A DNA stretch of 64,000 nucleotides from Halohasta litorea (lineage in GTDB: Archaea; Halobacteriota; Halobacteria; Halobacteriales; Haloferacaceae). Location: NCBI RefSeq assembly GCF_024494645.1, contig NZ_JANHDJ010000002.1, positions 310,001-374,000 on the forward strand, in the 5' to 3' direction. This document shows, one piece after another, positions 27,866 to 36,497 of this stretch. The notes under the pieces were generated by a model that searched no databases, was not told the DNA's origin, and was given only the letters and a program-made list of their open reading frames with translations. The position numbers and the translations under genes are program-made. How positions within the stretch are numbered: position 1 is the stretch's first letter; every line of letters starts with the position of its first letter.

Positions 27866-29002
27866 ATGAGTAATCATATCGGCGCACCCGGACGGGGTAT
27901 CTCACGGCGTGAGTTTCTGGCAGCGACCGGTGGGGCCGGTGTCCTTTCGCTTGCGGGCTGTTCGGCACCGACCAACAACGCCCTCGGCGGGGTTCGACCG
28001 CAGGTCGAGTCGGGCGACCTCCCGACGACGAGCCCGCCGGAGGTCGTCAACGTCGACGAGCAGGGCGGCTCGGTGACGATGTCGACGGTCACCTCGCGGC
28101 ATCAGGTCCATCCACTCGATTCGATGGGTGGGCCGATCGAACTCCCACGAGTCTGGGCGTTCCAGGCCGACGACGGCGAGCCGAGCGTCCCCGGGCCGAT
28201 CCTCCGGACGACCGAGGGCAACGATATGGAGGTCACCCTCGACAATACCGACGCGAGCCATCCCCACACGCTCCACTTCCACGGGGTTCGAAAGACCTGG
28301 GAAAACGACGGCGTGCCGACGACGACCGGAATTCAGGTCGATCCCGGCGAGCAACACACCTACACGATTCCGGCAAACGTCCCGGGGACGCATCTCTACC
28401 ACTGTCACTACCAGACCCAGCGGCACATCGATATGGGGATGTACGGCATCCTCCGGGTCGACCCCAAGGGGTACGAGCCCGCCGACAAGGAGTACTTCCT
28501 CACCCTGAAAGACTGGGACTCGCGGCTCTCGAAGATGATGGACGGGCAAAGCGTCGACTACAGCCCACGGGACCGGACCCCCGATGTGTTCACGATGAAC
28601 GGCAAGAGCCTCCCGCGGACGATCCATCCCGAGGAGGGGTCGCCGATCATCGTCGACTCGGGGGATACGGTTCGGCTCCACCTCGCGAACTCGGGCTACA
28701 TGGCCCACCCGATGCATCTCCACAACCACCGCTACCGACTCATCGCCAAAGACGGCGGGCAGATCCCCGAGGCGGCCCAGTTCGAACAGGACATCACCAA
28801 CGTCCCGCCCGCCGGTCGACACACCATCGAGTTCGAGGCCGACGCCGACCCCGGCATCTACCTCATGCACTGCCACAAGGTCAACCACGCCATGAACGGG
28901 ACCTTCTATCCCGGCGGGATGGTCAACGCGATCGTCTACCGGGATGCGATGGACACCGACGTCTTCGCCCAACTCATGGAGTACGCGGGCTACGAGGGCT
29001 GA
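27866..29002 (+). CDS. Two-domain multicopper oxidase, Tat lipoprotein
   Basis: 378 residues. N terminus has a Tat motif (SRREFLAA) with lipobox LAGC (Cys32), so the protein is exported folded and lipid-anchored. Two cupredoxin domains: domain 1 with HPHTLHFHG (132-140) and HCHYQTQRHIDMGM (179-192); domain 2 with HPMHLHNH (281-288) and HCHKVNHAM (335-343). The paired His-x-His motifs can form the trinuclear cluster. Domain 1 also carries Cys180, His187 and Met192, which look like a type 1 site; domain 2 has Cys336 and His341. It is laccase-like rather than a clear nitrite reductase. Two bases before the halocyanin gene, so one operon. Confidence 0.9.
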   Translation: MSNHIGAPGRGISRREFLAATGGAGVLSLAGCSAPTNNALGGVRPQVESGDLPTTSPPEVVNVDEQGGSVTMSTVTSRHQVHPLDSMGGPIELPRVWAFQADDGEPSVPGPILRTTEGNDMEVTLDNTDASHPHTLHFHGVRKTWENDGVPTTTGIQVDPGEQHTYTIPANVPGTHLYHCHYQTQRHIDMGMYGILRVDPKGYEPADKEYFLTLKDWDSRLSKMMDGQSVDYSPRDRTPDVFTMNGKSLPRTIHPEEGSPIIVDSGDTVRLHLANSGYMAHPMHLHNHRYRLIAKDGGQIPEAAQFEQDITNVPPAGRHTIEFEADADPGIYLMHCHKVNHAMNGTFYPGGMVNAIVYRDAMDTDVFAQLMEYAGYEG

Positions 29003-29004
29003 CC

Positions 29005-30027
29005 ATGACCGGAGACCACGCGCAGCCACCGATCTCACGGCGTACCGTGCTCCGTACCGGCGCAGCGATCGGCACGGCGAGTCTCGGACTGACGACTGCC
29101 GGAGTCACAGCAGCCCAAAACGAGGTCCAGGAGCCCGATTACGGCGACTGGTTCGGCAACGTCGGCAACTACGACAGCACGGTCGACGAGCGGGGCAGCG
29201 ACGAAGTGACGATTACGGTCGGCTCGTCGGCCAACGGCGGGGCCTACGGCTTCGATCCGGCAGCGATCCACGTCGACCCCGGGACGACGATCGTCTGGGA
29301 GTGGTCCGGCGACGGCGGGAGTCACAACGTCGTCGCCGAGGACGGCTCATTCGAGAGCGAGCTGACCGAGGAGGCGGGCCACACCTTCGAGTACACCGTC
29401 GAAGCCGAGGGGATCATCACCTACGCCTGTTCGCCCCACAAGTCGCTGGGGATGAAAGGCACGATCGCGGTCGGCGACGTCGAGACGGTCACAGTCGAGA
29501 CCGCCAGCGAGGGCGAGAGCGAAGCCGACGACAGCGAGGACGGTATCGACTACGATGGCTGGTTCGAGAACGTCGACAACTTCGAAGAAACCGTAGACGA
29601 ACGGGGCAGCGACGAGGTGACGATTACGGTCGGGGCCGACGGCAACAAGGGTCACTACGCGTTCGATCCGCCCGCGGTCCGGGTCGACCCCGGGACGACG
29701 ATCGTCTGGGAGTGGGCCAGCGACGGGCCGAGTTACAACGTCGTCGAAAACGAGGGCCGCTTTGCAAGCGATCTCACAGGTGAGGGCGGCCATACCTTCG
29801 AGCAAACGGTCGAGGACCGTGGGATCGTCAAATACGTCTGTTCGCTCTACGAGCGGATGGGGATGCGCGGTGCCGTCGTCGTCGGTTCGCCTGACGCCGA
29901 TGGGGGGTACAGTCGGAGCGATCTCCTGACGCTGGGCGGCGGGCTCGGTCTCGTCGGCGCCTTGGTTTCGGTGTTCGCCGCTGGAACCACCAGCAAATCC
30001 GGACAGTCGGCAGAATCCGGCCGCTAG
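29005..30027 (+). CDS. Two-domain halocyanin with a degenerate second copper site
   Basis: 340 residues. Tat signal (SRRTVLRTGAAIGTAS) but no lipobox Cys; two halocyanin-type blue-copper domains (about 45-157 and 183-295); C-terminal hydrophobic helix (LLTLGGGLGLVGALVSVFAA) as an anchor. Domain 1 has all four ligands: His107, Cys142, His145, Met150. Domain 2 keeps Cys279 and Met287 but has Tyr244 and Tyr282 where the His should be, both explainable by CAC to TAC changes. The frame is intact. It should carry electrons to or from the multicopper oxidase encoded two bases upstream (inference). The two domains share the GSDEVTITVG start and DPGTTIVWEW, showing internal duplication. Confidence 0.92.
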   Translation: MTGDHAQPPISRRTVLRTGAAIGTASLGLTTAGVTAAQNEVQEPDYGDWFGNVGNYDSTVDERGSDEVTITVGSSANGGAYGFDPAAIHVDPGTTIVWEWSGDGGSHNVVAEDGSFESELTEEAGHTFEYTVEAEGIITYACSPHKSLGMKGTIAVGDVETVTVETASEGESEADDSEDGIDYDGWFENVDNFEETVDERGSDEVTITVGADGNKGHYAFDPPAVRVDPGTTIVWEWASDGPSYNVVENEGRFASDLTGEGGHTFEQTVEDRGIVKYVCSLYERMGMRGAVVVGSPDADGGYSRSDLLTLGGGLGLVGALVSVFAAGTTSKSGQSAESGR

Positions 30028-30818
30028 CGCCCCTGTATCCTGACGATCCCGTCTCTGAGGACGGTCCGGTTCGGAATGATGTGTTCTTCGCCGTCAGTCT
30101 CGATGCGGGTCACGAAGAGATCGACCTCCTGGACGATCCCGCGTTGGCCGCCGACTTTCACCTCGTCGCCGATGCTGTAGGGCTGATTGAGCAGCAGATA
30201 GACGCCCGCGGTCGCGGAGGCCAGCAGGTCGTGGGTAGCGAGTGCGGTGAAGACGATCAGCGCGAGCGCGTAGGCGGCCAGCAGGACGATCAACGCGAGA
30301 ACGGCAACGCCGATCTGACTGAGCGCGATCAGGATCGCCACGAACAGTACGCTGTATTTGGCGAGCAGCGGAATCAGTCCGATTTCGGGGAGTTTGATCC
30401 CGCGGAGCCGTTCGGAGACCAGCAGCTCGACCTTGTCGGCGATGACGACACCGGCGACCAGAATGACGATCGCGATGAACAACTGCGGGAGGAACACCGC
30501 GATGCCGCCCCAAAACAGGTCCGCAAACCGGAGGTCAGCGATCGTGATCGCCGTAAAGACGGCCACCAGAAAGGTAAACGCCCCGCTGAGCTGTGTGATG
30601 ATCCGTGCAGTGGAGGTCCCGAACTCGTTTGTGGTTCGCTCGAAGCTCGTCCCCTCGATCGTCTCGACGACCCCCATCCTGTCGAGCAGCCGACTCGTGA
30701 CGCCCATCACGCCGTAGGCGACGAGTACGCCGACGGCGAGGATGACAAGCGCCAGCCAGAGCCGGACCGGAACGCCGCGGATGATCCCGTCGACGGCGAT
30801 CTGGATCGGCCCGAACAT
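30024..30818 (-). CDS. MscS-type mechanosensitive channel family protein
   Basis: 264 residues with about five membrane helices (LALVILAVGVLVAYGVM, TFLVAVFTAITIADL, FIAIVILVAGVVIA, YSVLFVAILIALS, IVLLAAYALALIVFTAL) and a C-terminal MscS beta-type domain (QPYSIGDEVKVGGQRGIVQEV, HIIPNRTVLRDGIV). Its stop overlaps the convergent halocyanin stop by four bases. It lies three bases after the diadenylate cyclase gene on the same strand, so the pair is an operon; c-di-AMP commonly governs osmolyte and ion channels. Confidence 0.88.
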   Translation of the reverse strand: MFGPIQIAVDGIIRGVPVRLWLALVILAVGVLVAYGVMGVTSRLLDRMGVVETIEGTSFERTTNEFGTSTARIITQLSGAFTFLVAVFTAITIADLRFADLFWGGIAVFLPQLFIAIVILVAGVVIADKVELLVSERLRGIKLPEIGLIPLLAKYSVLFVAILIALSQIGVAVLALIVLLAAYALALIVFTALATHDLLASATAGVYLLLNQPYSIGDEVKVGGQRGIVQEVDLFVTRIETDGEEHIIPNRTVLRDGIVRIQGR

Positions 30819-30821
30819 GGG

Positions 30822-31628
30822 TTAGTACTCCTCCGGGTCGAGTTCGAGAATCAGTTGGCCACCCTTGAACGCACGGACTAGCCCATCGGACTCCGAGAGC
30901 ACGATCGACGTCGCGTTGGTGTCGCGGGTGATCGCGCCGCCAGCCATGTGGCGTGCCCCCAGCCCCTTGGGGATGTCGACGCCCTCGGCGGAGGGTTCGA
31001 GGTAGCGGTAGGCCGAGACGATCTTGCCCGAATCCGAGATGACAAAGGCCCCATCGAGCCGCGAGAACTCCTTGAGCATCACGTTGACAATGGGGTCGCC
31101 GACGTGGACGTGGGACTTCTCGAAAGGGTTGTAGGACAGCGGCCGGGACTTGTTCATCACCTTGCCCGCATCGCCGACGACGAACAGCGCACCGACGGGT
31201 TTGCCCTTCTGGCCCTTTCGGCCCAGTTCGAGGGCGACCTCGAAGACGTCGCTGATGACGGCGGGATCGGCCCTGGAGTTGGTAAACAGATCGTAGATCC
31301 CCGAGCGCATCGTCTCGTCGACCCGGACCCGGCTGGCGAAGTCGGCGTCGTCGCTGAACAGCGAGCCGATACAGGCGACGACATCGCCGTCGCCGACGAG
31401 GTCGTCGTCCATCGCTCCCTCGATGCCGAACTTGATTCGATCCTGGATATCCGCAAACGGAATCGGGAGTTCGACGAACGTGTCGGCATCGACCGTGTTC
31501 TCGGCCCCGATCACCACCACGTCCTGGATGTCCTCGAACCGCTCGTAAAACGAGCCGTTCGGACTGAAGAGGAACACGGCGTCGACATCCGACACGAGGT
31601 CGGCGAGAATATCGCTGAGGGAGGTCAT
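30822..31628 (-). CDS. dacZ: Diadenylate cyclase DacZ
   Basis: 268-residue haloarchaeal c-di-AMP synthase (2 ATP to c-di-AMP). C-terminal DAC domain with catalytic RLDGAFVIS (Asp192-Gly193-Ala194) and GLGARHMAGGAITRDTNAT, in which the usual RHR is Arg226-His227-Met228 as in the archaeal subfamily. The N-terminal domain (1-125) is the archaeal extension with a PYK-like/substrate-binding fold. In Haloferax volcanii DacZ is essential and its level is tightly controlled (literature as I recall it). Upstream of the MscS-like gene, three bases apart. Confidence 0.93.
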   Translation of the reverse strand: MTSLSDILADLVSDVDAVFLFSPNGSFYERFEDIQDVVVIGAENTVDADTFVELPIPFADIQDRIKFGIEGAMDDDLVGDGDVVACIGSLFSDDADFASRVRVDETMRSGIYDLFTNSRADPAVISDVFEVALELGRKGQKGKPVGALFVVGDAGKVMNKSRPLSYNPFEKSHVHVGDPIVNVMLKEFSRLDGAFVISDSGKIVSAYRYLEPSAEGVDIPKGLGARHMAGGAITRDTNATSIVLSESDGLVRAFKGGQLILELDPEEY

Positions 31629-31692
31629 TGCCGTATTTATATTCCCGCTGTTAATAAAGTTTTAATGCGGCGTCCGACGGACGGCAGACGGA

Positions 31693-32076
31693 TCAGCGGT
31701 CGCCAGGCCACGGAATCCGCTCGGAGTGGACCACGACCCACGCGAGTCCGGCGCTTATGAGGAGGATGCCAAGTTGGAGGATCTGGCTGATACGGTTGTC
31801 AGAAACACTGTCAGGGTCGATCAGGAGCACAACGAGAAACCCAAACAGGAGCGTACTAACGTACCATCGGAACAGGTCGTCCCACCGGAGGGTAGGGAGG
31901 TCGACGGTCGATTTATAAACGAGCCAGTAGGAACCGACGAATCCAGCTCCGGTCAGCATACCCACGATGCGGAACTGACTGCTCGGATCCGGCGGGGTAA
32001 GAATACCATCAACCCCGAGCGCCACAACCACAGCCAGCACCGCGAGTTTCACAAACTGACTTCGAGACTCGGTCAT
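31693..32076 (-). CDS. Four-helix membrane protein, unknown function
   Basis: 127 residues with four hydrophobic segments (FVKLAVLAVVVALGVDGI, IVGMLTGAGFVGSYWLVY, WYVSTLLFGFLVVLLI, ILQLGILLISAGLAWVVV) joined by short charged loops. No recognisable family. A TATA-like ACTTATAAGT on the minus strand (32097-32106) sits 25 bases before the ATG and supports it. 64 bases before dacZ, so it may be transcribed with dacZ-mscS, but the gap holds room for a separate promoter. Confidence 0.7.
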   Translation of the reverse strand: MTESRSQFVKLAVLAVVVALGVDGILTPPDPSSQFRIVGMLTGAGFVGSYWLVYKSTVDLPTLRWDDLFRWYVSTLLFGFLVVLLIDPDSVSDNRISQILQLGILLISAGLAWVVVHSERIPWPGDR

Positions 32077-32096
32077 CGTTTTGTAATCGATTCCAT

Positions 32097-32106
32097 ACTT
32101 ATAAGT
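32097..32106 (-). promoter_or_regulatory. TATA-like element of the 31693-32076 gene
   Basis: ACTTATAAGT, itself a palindrome, 25 bases before the ATG; predicted leaderless promoter. Confidence 0.55.
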
Positions 32107-32200
32107 GGTGTTTGAATACTCAAAATAGGTCGACCGTTAGTTAGTATCGACGTATCGTAAATCAAAACGCGTCTACTGTCGACTTCGTTCCGGACAGAAA

Positions 32201-32284
32201 TGCGTGGGAAGAGATTTGAACTCTCGGACCCCTACGGGACAGCGTCCTAAGCGCTGCGCCTTTTCCTGGCTTGGCTACCCACGC
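32201..32284 (-). tRNA. tRNA-Leu, anticodon UAG
   Basis: 84-base class II tRNA on the minus strand. Acceptor GCGTGGG/CCCACGC, discriminator A; D arm AGCCAAGCCAGG; anticodon stem CAGCG/CGCTG with loop CTTAGGA, giving UAG; long variable arm; T arm GAGAGTTCAAATCTC. No encoded CCA and no intron. Confidence 0.94.
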
Positions 32285-32396
32285 GCATTCGAATATACAG
32301 CCCAACCCGGCTAAGAAACTGTCGTTCTGGTCGAGCCCAGTCCCCGATCCAACGGCGGCCCGAGACGTTAATTAGTCCCGCCGGGAAGACCGATGT

Positions 32397-32705
32397 ATGT
32401 ACCGCGCACGGGACCGGCTCGAACACAGCGACTGGCTCGATCGGCTCGACGAGGCGGGGGCCGAACTCGATCTGAGCGAGTCGACCCGATCGACGGCCGG
32501 AGAACTGTTTCTCACCCACGTGCCCGACGCGGATCGATCGAAGCCAGCGGTCGCCGCCGCAAGCCTCTATGCAGCCGCGCTGATCACCGGCGAGGAGCGC
32601 TCACAGCCCACCGTCGCCGAGGCGCTAGATGTCTCCCGACTCAGCATCCAGTCGCGGTGGAAAGAAATCATGGCCGATGCCGGGTTTCAGCCGCCGAGCT
32701 GGTGA
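32397..32705 (+). CDS. Single cyclin-repeat TFB-like protein
   Basis: 102 residues consisting of one transcription factor B-type cyclin repeat: core KPAVAAASLYAAALITG and ending helix-turn-helix-like AEALDVSRLSIQSRWKEIM. It has no zinc ribbon, B-reader or second repeat, so it cannot replace TFB; full TFBs are about 300 residues. Possible competitor or adaptor of the basal machinery (inference). Convergent with coaD, one base between stops. Upstream gap carries the tRNA-Leu(UAG) promoter region, including TTAATTAG near 32368. Confidence 0.8.
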   Translation: MYRARDRLEHSDWLDRLDEAGAELDLSESTRSTAGELFLTHVPDADRSKPAVAAASLYAAALITGEERSQPTVAEALDVSRLSIQSRWKEIMADAGFQPPSW

Positions 32706-32706
32706 G

Positions 32707-33195
32707 TTAGCGCGTCGCCTCGCGGCCGGTCCGATCGGGCGTCAGGTTTCCGTGGCGGTCGATCTCGCCAGTGACGATCCGTGTCGACGAGATGCGCTTG
32801 CCGTCGTCGGCCGGGACGTGGTCGACGACCTCGATTGTGAGCGGTTCGAGACCCTTCTCCTCGCGGAGGTCGTTGATCCGCTCGGCCCCCTCAACCGTTT
32901 CGGGCGAGACGACCAAGGCGTCGAACCGCGGCTCGACGGCGATGCCGGTCGGCTCGGAGAGCGGTCGGATCTCGAAGCGTCGGTCGTGTTCTTCGGCCAG
33001 GGGTTCGAGCTCCGCCCGGAGGTCGGCTTTTCGTTCGTCGAAGGGACGGACGTACCGCTCGACGTGTCTGGTCTCGGCTGCAAGGTCGTCGTCAGTCAGG
33101 CCGACGGTCACATCACCCAGCGAGAACGCCCGCTCGAACAGCGCACGGTGACCGTCGTGGACGGGATCGAACGTCCCGCCCAACGCGACATTCAT
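32707..33195 (-). CDS. coaD: Phosphopantetheine adenylyltransferase, archaeal type
   Basis: Penultimate step of coenzyme A synthesis: 4'-phosphopantetheine + ATP to dephospho-CoA. 162 residues, nucleotidyltransferase fold with GGTFDPVHDGHRAL (HxGH motif) at the N terminus and the ISSTRI signature at about 136-141. Belongs to the eukaryote-like archaeal family, somewhat divergent from bacterial CoaD. Single gene, 39 bases after a winged-helix gene of the same strand. Confidence 0.93.
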   Translation of the reverse strand: MNVALGGTFDPVHDGHRALFERAFSLGDVTVGLTDDDLAAETRHVERYVRPFDERKADLRAELEPLAEEHDRRFEIRPLSEPTGIAVEPRFDALVVSPETVEGAERINDLREEKGLEPLTIEVVDHVPADDGKRISSTRIVTGEIDRHGNLTPDRTGREATR

Positions 33196-33234
33196 ACAGC
33201 CGGGTAGCGGGCCGCGAACTTAAATAACCACATT

Positions 33235-33873
33235 CTACTCCTGCTTGTCGCCCGACTTGTCGACATCGTCGTCTTCGGAATCAGCCGACGCGTCTTCGAC
33301 CTCGATGTCGACCGCTTCGCTGGCCTCCGTCTCCGCCTCGTCTTCGTCGTCGCCGTCGACGCTGATCGTCACGGGGCCGCCCTCCTCGTCGTCGGTCTCA
33401 CCAAGGCGGCGGTCGAGATTGAAGACGGTGTTGAGCTCGCGCTGGACTTCGCCGACGACGCCCCGAACAAGCTCGCTCGGCGCGATCGCCTCGTACTCGT
33501 AGGGGTTGTTGCCCGCGCCGCTGGACTCGCGTTTCTCCCGGTGGACGGTGTCTTCCTCGTGGAGTTCGGCCAGCGCCTCCCGGACGGTGCTCGGATAGAG
33601 CCCCGTCCCGTCGGCGACCTCGTCGCTCGTGCTGTGGGGGTGTTGGCGGAGATAGACGAAGATCCGCGCTCGGGTCTCGGTGTCGAGAATCCACGCCAGC
33701 AGGTCGACGATCCCCTGGTCGAACTCCGAGACGGCTCGGTCGGCCTCCTCTTCGAGCCGGGCTTTGGTCTTCTGGAGTTCCGCACGCGGACCATCGCTCT
33801 CGTCGTCGAACTCCTCGTCGACATCCGTCTCGTCGAACTCGTCGTCGTCAGCATCTGCTGGATCGGAGGTCAT
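33235..33873 (-). CDS. Acidic winged-helix transcriptional regulator
   Basis: 212 residues. A winged-helix domain (about 60-125) with helix-turn-helix STSDEVADGTGLYPSTVREALAELH and wing HREKRESSGAGNNPYEYE, preceded by a helical stretch (LQKTKARLEEEADRAVSEF) and flanked by acidic tails at both ends. Similar to haloarchaeal TrmB/ArsR-like regulators. The downstream gene is coaD; no ligand domain is visible. Confidence 0.85.
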   Translation of the reverse strand: MTSDPADADDDEFDETDVDEEFDDESDGPRAELQKTKARLEEEADRAVSEFDQGIVDLLAWILDTETRARIFVYLRQHPHSTSDEVADGTGLYPSTVREALAELHEEDTVHREKRESSGAGNNPYEYEAIAPSELVRGVVGEVQRELNTVFNLDRRLGETDDEEGGPVTISVDGDDEDEAETEASEAVDIEVEDASADSEDDDVDKSGDKQE

Positions 33874-33936
33874 GATACCATATGTCGGCTCTCCGGTGGC
33901 AAAAGAGTTTCTGTCGGACTGTAGGCAACGAATGGC

Positions 33937-35013
33937 CTACAGCACGAGCGAGTCACACAGCCCATCGAGCCCCAGCTCGGCCATCAGTTCGCGTTGTCGC
34001 TGGCTTCCGCTCGGTCCGTCGAGGACCTCCCGAATCCCCGAAACGCCGAGCCGGTCGGCCTCCCGGTCGACGACAGTTTCCAGATCGACGACGTCCTCGC
34101 CGTCCCGACTGATGAACGCGGCCTCGTGGCCGTGACGGATCGCCCGCCACTTGTTCTCGTCGAGCAGCTCCCGCCGGATCTCGGTTGCTGGCTCCTCGCC
34201 GTCCTCGTACCGGGCGGCCAGATCCTCGACGAGCGCGTGGATGTACTCGACGAACGCGAGGACGACCTCGGGGTCCGACTGGCCATCGGGGGTCCGGACT
34301 TCGACGGTGCCGAGGCCGGTGTGTGGTCGGACGTCGTACCAAAGTTCGCCGCGGTCGTTGATCGAGCCGGTCTCGACCATCCGCTGCTCGAAGGCATCGT
34401 AAGCCGCGAAATCCTCGAATGCGGTCGGCACGCCGGTGTTTGGGAGGTTCTCGAAGACCTTCGCGCGGGCCGAGGCGAGCCCGGTATCGAACCCGTTCCA
34501 GAACGGCGAGTTGGCCGACAGCGCGAGGACGGGTGAGAGATACCACCGGAGTTCGTTGGCGATCCAGACGGCCTTGTCGGGATCGTCGACGCCGACGTGG
34601 ACGTGGAGCCCCGCGGTCGTGTTCCGGTGTTGTGGGTACTGAATCCGCTCCAACTGTGCCTCGTACCGCGGTTTCGTCGCGTGATCGAGCTCCCGCCATT
34701 TCGCCGCGGGGTGGAGGCCAGCCGCCGCGATGTGGAAGCCGTGGGCCTCGGCGTGGTCGACCAGCGCCGCACGGACTTCCCGGAGCGTTGCTCCTGCCTC
34801 TTCCGGTGATTCGATGATCGGCGTCTGGGTCTCGATCGTACACTGGAACAGTTCGTGGTCCAGGCGATCCTGGAGGATCTCGGGCGGCTCCGAGTTGTAC
34901 ACCAGTTCGTCGATCCCCGAGACCGGCCGCCCGTCGTCGTTGACAATATAAAACTCCTCCTCGATACCGAGTGTGCCCATCCGCGTGAACGGCTCCGACG
35001 CGCCAGTCTCCAT
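33937..35013 (-). CDS. gshA: Glutamate-cysteine ligase
   Basis: 358 residues, carboxylate-amine ligase family type used in haloarchaea to make gamma-glutamylcysteine, their main low-molecular thiol. The start is [13 protein letters not shown]-like with motif LGIEEEF (about 15-21) holding the metal-binding Glu pair; [12 protein letters not shown] and [17 protein letters not shown] match the family active site. It occupies its own transcription unit between the winged-helix gene and the Nramp-related gene. An ATG at the second Met (MGTLGI) is also possible. Confidence 0.9.
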   Translation of the reverse strand: METGASEPFTRMGTLGIEEEFYIVNDDGRPVSGIDELVYNSEPPEILQDRLDHELFQCTIETQTPIIESPEEAGATLREVRAALVDHAEAHGFHIAAAGLHPAAKWRELDHATKPRYEAQLERIQYPQHRNTTAGLHVHVGVDDPDKAVWIANELRWYLSPVLALSANSPFWNGFDTGLASARAKVFENLPNTGVPTAFEDFAAYDAFEQRMVETGSINDRGELWYDVRPHTGLGTVEVRTPDGQSDPEVVLAFVEYIHALVEDLAARYEDGEEPATEIRRELLDENKWRAIRHGHEAAFISRDGEDVVDLETVVDREADRLGVSGIREVLDGPSGSQRQRELMAELGLDGLCDSLVL

Positions 35014-35086
35014 TACCCCGCCGTATGGAACGGACTCATAAATACCTCCTGAAGGCGGCGACTGTCAGCGCGGCAGTAGGCAATGC

Positions 35087-36436
35087 CTACTCGGAGACGG
35101 CGGCGGTGCCGCCGCTCAGTCGCGTCCGGAGATGCGAGCCGATGAGGACGACGGTTGCGACCCCCAACACGAGCGCGAAGACCAGCACGCCTCCCGATAG
35201 GAGCGTCAGTCCACCCCCGAGCTGGCCGGAGACGAACGAACCGGCGAGCACGCTGGCGACCGCGAAGACGGCGATGCCACCGATATTGAGCAGCGGTCCC
35301 GGCGCGTCGGCGACGGTTTCGGTATCGTTCAACAGAACGAGCACGACCGCGAGCACGAACGGCGTGCCGACGGTGCCGACCGCCAGCACCAACACGAGCT
35401 GCTGGAGGAACGAGCCGCCGATGAACGCGCCGCCAGCGCTCAGGAGGGCAGTGGTAGCCAGCAGCCAGCGGTAGCGGCTGTCGCTCACGTCGGTCTTCCA
35501 GCCGAGTTTGTCGGCGACCACGTAGGGTGGAACAAGCGTGTTACCGCCGAGCGTCGACACCGCCGCCCCAAGCAGGCCAGCGAGGAACAGCCGCTGGGCG
35601 AACTCTCCGGCGATCGGTTCGAGCGCCTGCCCCGCCGCGACCGCGGTGAGTCCCTGCGCGTCGACGTTTCCGAATAGCGCGCCCGCCGCGACGAGGAACG
35701 TCGCGATGCTGAAGATCCCGAAGGCCGCGAGCATCGAGACGCCGATATCGAACCGGGCGAGACCGGCGTCTTCGGTCGTCCAGCCGCGGGCCTGGACGGT
35801 GTAGGTCTGCATCGTGATGATCGTGATGTGGACCGCGCCGCCGAGGATCCCCGCCGCGACGAGCGCGCCCTCGACACCCGCAGGGATCGTCGGCACGAGC
35901 CCACCCGAGGCGGCGACGAGGTCGGTCGGCACGACGAACAGCGAGGCGACGAAGGCGACGACGACTGCCGAGACGATCAGTTTCGCGCCGAGTTCAGCGA
36001 TCCGGTAGCCGCCGCCCGCGAGCCCGGCCGCGAGGACGACTGCCCAGCCGACGCCCCAGAGACGGGCGTCGACGCCGGTCAGCAGCCCCGAAACGTCGGC
36101 AAGCGTCTTCATGATGATCAGCTGGGCGAACCCGGCGGCCAACACCACATCCGCCACGAGCAGCCACGCCCACGCGGAGCCGAGACGGCGTTCGACGGTC
36201 GCCACCAGCCCCTCTTCGGTTGCCAACGCGAGTTTCGCCGAGAGATACTGTGCCAGCGCGCCGAACAGCGCCGAAACGATCACGACCCACAGCAGGGCGT
36301 AGCCGAAGCTCGCGCCCGCAACGACCAAACTCGCCATCGTCGCTGGCCCGGCGGCGATCGCGCCAGCCAACCACGTGGGTCCCAGTGCCGAGGCCTTCTC
36401 GGCGACCGATCGACTGCCCGTTGCGTCATGACTCAT
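35087..36436 (-). CDS. Nramp-family transporter with atypical metal-site motifs
   Basis: 449 residues, eleven membrane helices of the Nramp/LeuT fold. TM1 has the family start LGPTWLAGAIA but where the canonical DPGN lies the sequence reads AAGP (about residues 28-31), and TM6 (ILGGAVHITIITMQT) lacks a recognisable MPH. Both motifs hold Mn/Fe ligands in canonical proteins, so this belongs to a divergent branch with altered specificity, perhaps non-metal or Mg. Adjacent genes give no clue to the substrate. Confidence 0.88.
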   Translation of the reverse strand: MSHDATGSRSVAEKASALGPTWLAGAIAAGPATMASLVVAGASFGYALLWVVIVSALFGALAQYLSAKLALATEEGLVATVERRLGSAWAWLLVADVVLAAGFAQLIIMKTLADVSGLLTGVDARLWGVGWAVVLAAGLAGGGYRIAELGAKLIVSAVVVAFVASLFVVPTDLVAASGGLVPTIPAGVEGALVAAGILGGAVHITIITMQTYTVQARGWTTEDAGLARFDIGVSMLAAFGIFSIATFLVAAGALFGNVDAQGLTAVAAGQALEPIAGEFAQRLFLAGLLGAAVSTLGGNTLVPPYVVADKLGWKTDVSDSRYRWLLATTALLSAGGAFIGGSFLQQLVLVLAVGTVGTPFVLAVVLVLLNDTETVADAPGPLLNIGGIAVFAVASVLAGSFVSGQLGGGLTLLSGGVLVFALVLGVATVVLIGSHLRTRLSGGTAAVSE

Positions 36437-36497
36437 ACCGGAGGCTCTGCCCCCCGACTGGTAAAACGTTATTACTCGGTGCTACCACCAGCGACAG

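Noticed and set aside
29540-29900. Halocyanin domain 2 as a pseudogene segment
   Set aside because: There is no frameshift or stop, and the Cys, Met and beta-strand pattern are kept. Only the two His are changed.
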